Positions 59,292-64,000 of a stretch of DNA of 64,000 bases are shown here, piece by piece. A model generated the notes under the pieces. The model saw only the letters and a list, made by a program, of their open reading frames with translations. It did not search any database and was not told where the DNA came from. Position 1 is the first letter of the stretch. The number at the start of each line of letters is the position of its first letter. The stretch lies in assembly GCA_019417325.1 (NCBI GenBank), contig DXVO01000028.1:1-64000 (forward strand), written 5' to 3'. The position numbers were made by a program, and so were the translations under genes. Origin of the DNA: Parabacteroides sp. (GTDB lineage: Bacteria > Bacteroidota > Bacteroidia > Bacteroidales > Tannerellaceae).

Positions 59292-60326
59292 ATGAAGAAG
59301 AAAACGAAGAAACTAATTTATAATATTGTTGTCGGATTATTAATAATCGGAGGTATCGCCTGGGTAAGCGCCCGCTTTATCCATCTGGGCAATGTGGAAT
59401 ATACGGACAATGCACAAATCAAGCAATTGATTGTCCCGGTAAACTCACGTGTACAGGGTTTTATCTCCAAAATCTATTTTGACGAATACCAGACCGTACG
59501 GAAAGGAGATACACTGGCGGTTATCGAAGATACGGAATTCCGTTACCGCCTTGCACAGGCAGAAGCGGACTACCAGAATGCACTGTCCGGCAAATCGGCG
59601 ATGACCACGACTATCCACACTACACAAAACAATCTTTCCGTTTCGGATGCTGGAATCGAAGAAGCCAAAATACGTCTGGACAATGCGGAAAGAGAATATA
59701 ACCGGTATAAAAAGCTCCATGAACAGGAAGCGGTCACCCAGCAACAATACGATGCTATCAAAACAAACTATGAAGCATCGAAAGCCAGATACGAACTGCT
59801 TCTGCGCCAGAAACAATCCACTTCGCTGGTTAAACAGGAACAAACCCAGCGCCTGGACCAGACAGAAGCCGGTATCAAACTGGCTGCCGCTGCTGTGGAC
59901 TTAGCCAAACTGAATCTTTCCTATACGGTGATTGTTGCTCCTTGCGACGGTACTACCGGAAGAAAGAATATCCAGGAAGGACAGTTGATACAACCCGGAC
60001 AAACCCTGGTAGATATTGTAGATGCCAACGACATATGGATTGTTGCCAATTATAAGGAAACCCAAACGGCAAATATAAACGAAGGCCTGCCGGTAGATAT
60101 TGAAGTGGATGCTGTTCCCGGCATTACATTCAAAGGGGCTGTCAAATCCATATCACGCGCTACCGGCGCGAGCTTCTCTCTCATTCCCCAGGATAATTCT
60201 GCCGGAAACTTCATCAAAGTGGAACAGCGCATTCCCATCCGTATCGAGTTCTCCGGAGAAAACAGACCGGAAGATTTAAGCAGGCTTCGTGCAGGCATGA
60301 ATGTAGAATGTGTGGTAAACTATTAA
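59292..60326 (+). CDS. EmrA/HlyD-type membrane fusion protein
   Basis: 344 residues. Cytoplasmic basic start, one membrane helix (about 9-27, IYNIVVGLLIIGGIAWVSA), then the lipoyl/barrel-sandwich motif (VEYTDNAQIKQLIVPVNSRV, FDEYQTVRKGDTLAVIED), a coiled coil (about 75-190, LDNAEREYNRYKKLHEQEAV, TQQQYDAIKTNYEASKARYE) and the second lipoyl half (LNLSYTVIVAPCDGTTGRKN, EGQLIQPGQTLVDIVDANDI). It bridges inner-membrane transporter and TolC. Confidence 0.94.
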   Translation: MKKKTKKLIYNIVVGLLIIGGIAWVSARFIHLGNVEYTDNAQIKQLIVPVNSRVQGFISKIYFDEYQTVRKGDTLAVIEDTEFRYRLAQAEADYQNALSGKSAMTTTIHTTQNNLSVSDAGIEEAKIRLDNAEREYNRYKKLHEQEAVTQQQYDAIKTNYEASKARYELLLRQKQSTSLVKQEQTQRLDQTEAGIKLAAAAVDLAKLNLSYTVIVAPCDGTTGRKNIQEGQLIQPGQTLVDIVDANDIWIVANYKETQTANINEGLPVDIEVDAVPGITFKGAVKSISRATGASFSLIPQDNSAGNFIKVEQRIPIRIEFSGENRPEDLSRLRAGMNVECVVNY

Positions 60327-60330
60327 TTCA

Positions 60331-61905
60331 ATGCACGAAACAGGACCTTTTTCTATTCCGGCCATCCGCAATTTCATACCGGAGAAAGTTAAACCGTGGA
60401 TTATAATCCTCTTTGTCATTGTTTTTCAGCTTTCAGGCGGTGTTTATCTGGCTGCGGTCAGCGAGATGGTGGGCTCGATGGCTTTGATGCAGGAAGATAT
60501 TATGATGGCTGGGTATGCTTCTATGGTAGGGATGGGACTGACCTTTGCGATTATGTTCCGGTTGAAGTTCCGCTTTACTTCTAAAGTGGCATTCCTTACT
60601 TGCGGTACTGTCATCATCTTATGTAACCTGATTTGCATGTACACCCGTAGTGTTCCGGTCTTGGTGGCTGCTTGCTTTATAGCCGGAATCTTCAGGATGT
60701 GGGCTACTTTCGAATGTAACTCTACCATCCAGTTATGGCTTACCCCCAAACGGGATTTATCCATCTTCTTCTGCTATATTTACTTGCTGGTACAAAGCTG
60801 CATCCAGTTATCCGGACTGATAACCATCTACACTTCTTTCTGGGCAAAGTGGGAATATATGCATTGGGCTGCCATCGGACTGCTCGGACTGGTAATGCTT
60901 GCTACACTGGTTCTTTTCCGGGGCGAACGGTTCATGCGGAAACTTCCCCTTTTCGGCATCGATTGGATGGGTGCACTACTGTGGGGACTGACGGTAATGT
61001 GTATTATCTTTATCTGTGTGTATGGAGAACATTATGAATGGTTCGAGTCTGTCTACATACGGATGGCGGCAGTTATGGGTATAATTACTTTGTTGTTGAA
61101 CCTTTGGAGGGCGTCATTTATACGGCATCCGTTTATCCAGCTTGCAACCTGGAAGTTCGATGTAGTCTATATGACTTTTCTGCTTTACATCGTAATAGAC
61201 TTGTTGCTTGCCCCCTCCCATTTGCTGGAACATATTTATATGGAAGGCGTTTTAGGATATGATTCTTTAAATACGGTTTCCATGAACTGGATTGTTTTGC
61301 TGGGGATTATAACCGGGGCATTCCTTACCTACCGTACCTTTGCCCTTCGCAAATGGAGTTATAAGACAATGACCGTTATCGCTTTTTCGGCAATCACCGG
61401 TTATCTGATGTTATTCTACTTTAATATAGATTACAACCAGTCCAAAGAATCATTGGTATTTCCGATATTCCTGCGGAGCTTCGGGTACGTCATCATTGCT
61501 ATTTGTTTCCTTACGGTTTTGTCGCGGGTCCCTTTCGAGAATTTCTTCCAGGCCATCACGATACAATCATTTGTGAGTGCGGGCTTCGGGGGAGTCTTAG
61601 GTTCTGCCATTCTCGAACATGCCCTCAAAGCGGCGATGAAGAAAAACGCTTTATTACTGGGCGCCGGTCTGGATAATGTCAATCCGCTTGCCAATCAATT
61701 ATTTCCCGGCGAACTATACGGTGCACTGCAAAAACAGGCACTGATGGTTTCGATGAAAGAGTTATACGGTTGGCTGGCTTTACTCGCCTTGTTTTGCCTG
61801 CTCGCCTTTATGGTGAAAGAAAGCAATATCCGCCCCAAATATGCCATTCATCCTACTTACCGGGCGATTCGCCGATTGATTAAACGGGAACTGAAAGAAC
61901 GATAA
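60331..61905 (+). CDS. EmrB-like MFS multidrug efflux transporter
   Basis: 524 residues with about 14 hydrophobic segments, the layout of the DHA2 (EmrB) branch of the major facilitator superfamily. The first helix is WIIILFVIVFQLSGGVYLAA. The usual DHA2 sequence motifs are weak, as in other Bacteroidales members, so the call rests on topology and on the tolC-emrA neighbours. It would export drugs or other amphiphiles, driven by protons. It is the last gene of the efflux operon. No clear terminator follows. Confidence 0.85.
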   Translation: MHETGPFSIPAIRNFIPEKVKPWIIILFVIVFQLSGGVYLAAVSEMVGSMALMQEDIMMAGYASMVGMGLTFAIMFRLKFRFTSKVAFLTCGTVIILCNLICMYTRSVPVLVAACFIAGIFRMWATFECNSTIQLWLTPKRDLSIFFCYIYLLVQSCIQLSGLITIYTSFWAKWEYMHWAAIGLLGLVMLATLVLFRGERFMRKLPLFGIDWMGALLWGLTVMCIIFICVYGEHYEWFESVYIRMAAVMGIITLLLNLWRASFIRHPFIQLATWKFDVVYMTFLLYIVIDLLLAPSHLLEHIYMEGVLGYDSLNTVSMNWIVLLGIITGAFLTYRTFALRKWSYKTMTVIAFSAITGYLMLFYFNIDYNQSKESLVFPIFLRSFGYVIIAICFLTVLSRVPFENFFQAITIQSFVSAGFGGVLGSAILEHALKAAMKKNALLLGAGLDNVNPLANQLFPGELYGALQKQALMVSMKELYGWLALLALFCLLAFMVKESNIRPKYAIHPTYRAIRRLIKRELKER

Positions 61906-61949
61906 ATGATTTTATTTTGCCTCTCTCAGAAAAAAAATATCACTTTTTG

Positions 61950-61979
61950 TTTGTAGTTTCCAAAAAAGCGTTACTTTTG
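61950..61979 (+). promoter_or_regulatory. Promoter of the pheA operon leader
   Basis: TTTG (61950-61953), 18-nt spacer, TACTTTTG (61972-61979). It lies 27 nt before the leader-peptide ATG. A second TTTG four bases upstream gives a 22-nt spacer. Confidence 0.7.
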
Positions 61980-62006
61980 CCCCGTATAAAAAACAAACGA
62001 GACATA

Positions 62007-62081
62007 ATGAATCGATTTAGCTTTACATATTTCTTTTATTACTTTTACTTTAGCAGAGTGAAGGCAGGAATTTATATGTAA
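62007..62081 (+). CDS. Phe/Tyr-rich leader peptide of the pheA operon
   Basis: 24 residues: MNRFSFTYFFYYFYFSRVKA followed by GIYM and TAA. Residues 4-15 hold six Phe and four Tyr out of twelve. It is followed by an antiterminator/terminator pair and then pheA, the gene for phenylalanine synthesis. This is the composition expected of an attenuation leader: the ribosome stalls on Phe/Tyr codons when those amino acids are short. It starts 27 nt after a consensus promoter. The peptide itself needs no function. Confidence 0.85.
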   Translation: MNRFSFTYFFYYFYFSRVKAGIYM

Positions 62082-62121
62082 AGCGTTGATGATAGAAAGT
62101 ATATATCAATAAAACAATATG

Positions 62122-62151
62122 AAGTCCTGCCGTTCCGGTGGGACTTTTTTT
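62122..62151 (+). terminator. pheA attenuator (terminator with alternative antiterminator)
   Basis: AAGTCCTGCCG (62122-62132) pairs with CGGTGGGACTT (62136-62146): 11 bp, two of them G-U, 3-nt loop, then T-run to 62151. The upstream arm can instead pair with GGCAGGAATT (62063-62072), inside the leader peptide's last codons, at 9 of 10 positions. That gives the mutually exclusive structures of classic attenuation. Confidence 0.85.
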
Positions 62152-62199
62152 ATGCCGTATATACATCCGTCAGATGAAACAAAGAAAAAACGAAAGAAG

Positions 62200-63045
62200 A
62201 TGAAAAAGAAAGTAGCAATCCAGGGAATAGCCGGTGCCTATCATGATATAGCCAGCCGCAATTACTTTGAAGGTGAAGAAGTCGAGATTATCCCTTGTCT
62301 TACATTCAGAGATGTTATCGCAACCATAAAGAAAGACCCGTCCGTATTGGGTATTATGGCCATTGAGAATACGATTGCCGGTAGCCTGCTGCAAAACCAT
62401 GAGTTGATTCGGGAAAGCGAACTGCGTGTGATTGGCGAATACAAACTGCGTATCTCCCACTCGCTGGTTGCCCTGCCGGGAACTTCCATCCACGATGTTA
62501 CAGAAGTGAACTCCCACCCGATAGCCCTGATGCAGTGCAGTGATTTCCTCGACACCCTGCCTCATGCCAAAGTGGTGGAGAAAGAGGATACGGCGTTAAG
62601 TGCCCGGTGGATTGCCGAAAACAAACTGGAAGGACACGCTGCTATTTGTGGTAAACTTGCCGCCCAGATATACGGGATGGAAGTGCTTGCCGAAGGGATT
62701 GAAACAAATAAGCGTAACTTCACCCGTTTCCTGATTATAGCAGACCGTTGGACGGCGGAAGATATGCTGCACGGAACCGACATCAACAAATCCTCCCTCG
62801 TATTTGCACTTCCCCACACCGCCGGCAGCCTCTCCAAAGTTCTTTCCGTTCTCTCTTTTTACGATATGAATCTTTCCAAAATACAATCGTTGCCCATCAT
62901 CGGACGGGAATGGGAGTATTTATTTTATATAGACCTCACTTTCACAGATTTCACCCGCTACAAACAAGCGCTGGATGCAATCAGACCATTAACAAAGGAT
63001 TTAAAAATTTTAGGCGAATATGCAGAAGGAAGACAAAGTATGTAA
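62200..63045 (+). CDS. pheA: Prephenate dehydratase
   Basis: 281 residues from ATG 62200 (MKKKVAIQGIAGAYHDIASR). The frame is open back to 62119, but that start lies within the attenuator hairpin and should not be used. Catalytic domain (about 1-180): LTFRDVIATIKKDPSVLGIM, AIENTIAGSLLQNHELIRES, LRISHSLVALPG, TNKRNFTRFLIIAD with the conserved T-R-F. The C-terminal ACT domain (about 195-275, LSKVLSVLSFYDMNLSKIQS) senses Phe for feedback inhibition. It makes phenylpyruvate. There is no chorismate mutase domain. Its end overlaps the aminotransferase gene by 26 bp. Confidence 0.95.
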   Translation: MKKKVAIQGIAGAYHDIASRNYFEGEEVEIIPCLTFRDVIATIKKDPSVLGIMAIENTIAGSLLQNHELIRESELRVIGEYKLRISHSLVALPGTSIHDVTEVNSHPIALMQCSDFLDTLPHAKVVEKEDTALSARWIAENKLEGHAAICGKLAAQIYGMEVLAEGIETNKRNFTRFLIIADRWTAEDMLHGTDINKSSLVFALPHTAGSLSKVLSVLSFYDMNLSKIQSLPIIGREWEYLFYIDLTFTDFTRYKQALDAIRPLTKDLKILGEYAEGRQSM

Positions 63046-64000
63046 GGTTACACCTGCAAACCGGGTAGGCAGCGTACAAGAGTACTATTTCTCTAAGAAA
63101 TTGAAAGAAGTTGCTGAAATGAACGCAGCAGGTAAGAACGTGATTAATCTGGGCGTGGGCAGTCCGGATCTTCCACCTTCGGAAAAGACAATCGAAACAC
63201 TGTGTGAACATGCCTGCCATTCCAACGAGCACGGTTATCAGCCTTATGTGGGTATACCTGAACTGCGTAAAGGTTTCGCCGACTGGTATAAAAAATGGTA
63301 TAATGTCGATTTAGATCCGAAGACTGAAATCCAGCCGCTGATTGGTTCCAAAGAAGGTATCCTGCACATTTCGCTGGCATTCCTGAATCCGGGCGACGGT
63401 GTACTGGTTCCCAACCCGGGATATCCGACGTATAGCTCGGTTAGTAAATTGGTAGAAGCAAATCTGGTTTACTACGATTTGAAAGAAGAACTAGGCTGGC
63501 AACCGGATTTCGAAGCACTGGAAAAGATGGATTTGTCGAACGTAAAACTGATGTGGACTAATTATCCGAACATGCCTACCGGAGCCAATGCAAGCATGGA
63601 GCTTTATGAGAAGCTGGTAGCTTTCGGACGCAAACATGGCATCATCATCTGCAACGACAACCCATACAGCTTCATCCTGAACGAACATCCTATCAGCATA
63701 CTGAGTGTTCCGGGTGCAAAAGACATCTGTATCGAACTGAACTCTATGAGTAAAGCCCACAATATGCCGGGCTGGCGTATGGCAATGCTTGCCTCCAATG
63801 CACAATTCGTACAATGGATATTGAAAGTAAAGAGCAATATCGACTCCGGACAGTTCAAACCGATGCAGTATGCAGCAGTTGAAGCATTGAGCGCACCGAA
63901 AGAATGGTACGACACTATGAACCGTACGTATCGGAGCCGTCGCGACCTTGCCGGTCAGATTATGCACGCTTTAGGTTGCGAATTTGATGAAAAGCAGGTG
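63020..64000 (+). CDS. Class I/II aminotransferase of the Phe/Tyr operon (partial, cut by window end)
   Basis: At least 327 residues, with no stop before the window ends. It starts at ATG 63020, 26 bp before the pheA stop, so the two are translationally coupled. PLP-dependent fold type I: INLGVGSPDLPP, NEHGYQPYVGIPELRKGFAD, IGSKEGILHISLAFLNPGDG, VPNPGYPTYSSV, WTNYPNMPTGANA, ICNDNPYSFI, and the PLP lysine in SMSKAHNMPGWRMAM. It resembles LL-diaminopimelate/aspartate-type aminotransferases. In this operon it most likely aminates phenylpyruvate and hydroxyphenylpyruvate to Phe and Tyr, by context rather than proof. Confidence 0.9.
   Translation, partial: MQKEDKVCKVTPANRVGSVQEYYFSKKLKEVAEMNAAGKNVINLGVGSPDLPPSEKTIETLCEHACHSNEHGYQPYVGIPELRKGFADWYKKWYNVDLDPKTEIQPLIGSKEGILHISLAFLNPGDGVLVPNPGYPTYSSVSKLVEANLVYYDLKEELGWQPDFEALEKMDLSNVKLMWTNYPNMPTGANASMELYEKLVAFGRKHGIIICNDNPYSFILNEHPISILSVPGAKDICIELNSMSKAHNMPGWRMAMLASNAQFVQWILKVKSNIDSGQFKPMQYAAVEALSAPKEWYDTMNRTYRSRRDLAGQIMHALGCEFDEKQV

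Noticed and set aside
62119..62199. N-terminal extension of pheA (MKSCRSGGTFFMPYIHPSDE...)
   Set aside because: These codons lie on the attenuator hairpin and its T-run. Homologous prephenate dehydratase sequence starts at 62200.

Overview
The window is Bacteroidota chromosome, most likely order Bacteroidales (Parabacteroides or Bacteroides). Four things point there: three SusC/SusD pairs, two of them with ECF sigma/FecR regulators and STN-type SusC receptors; fimbrillin-type lipoproteins ending in FISUMP domains; promoters of the Bacteroides type (-33 TTTG, -7 TAnnTTTG) and no strong Shine-Dalgarno sequences; and a pheA-aminotransferase pair. No rRNA, tRNA, CRISPR array, phage or intact insertion sequence was seen.

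Layout. 1-2.6 kb: a small FISUMP lipoprotein, a 41-residue acidic peptide and a fimbrillin gene ruined by a frameshift and three stop codons. 3.1-11.5 kb (minus strand): sigma, FecR, SusC, SusD and a GH109 enzyme, the last with its own promoter. 11.6-14.9 kb: divergent DEAD-box helicase and recQ. 15.0-18.4 kb: adhesin cassette 1, an invertible-looking 195-bp segment followed by a 960-residue fimbrillin/FISUMP lipoprotein. 18.5-20.2 kb: two L,D-transpeptidases. 20.2-25.1 kb (minus strand): a tightly packed operon for a sugar isomerase-like protein, a Dabb protein, agmatine deiminase, N-carbamoylputrescine amidase, PabB and PabC. 25.2-35.2 kb: SusC, SusD and two FAD oxidoreductases, one carrying two FAD domains. 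35.4-38.6 kb: adhesin cassette 2, a close paralogue of cassette 1 with the same inverted-repeat core. 38.8-43.1 kb: nagA, dps, purT and oxyR, with a consensus OxyR operator ahead of dps. 43.2-56.3 kb: sigma, FecR, SusC, SusD, GH78 and GH106, a locus for a rhamnose-containing glycan. 56.9-61.9 kb: an AraC regulator divergent from a TolC-EmrA-EmrB type efflux operon. 61.9-64.0 kb: the Phe/Tyr pathway operon (pheA, aminotransferase), preceded by a Phe/Tyr-rich leader peptide and a terminator/antiterminator.

The most interesting signals are regulatory. The pheA leader has every element of ribosome-mediated attenuation, and it shows that the longest pheA reading frame starts inside the terminator. 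The two adhesin cassettes share 23-nt inverted repeats around 195/196-bp segments, each with a perfect -7 box pointing away from the gene, as expected of phase-variable promoters sequenced in the OFF state. Three intergenic arrays of 22-23-nt tandem units, each with its own sequence but a palindrome at fixed phase, lie downstream of surface-protein operons. All functional statements come from reading the sequence and from family knowledge. No database search was run.
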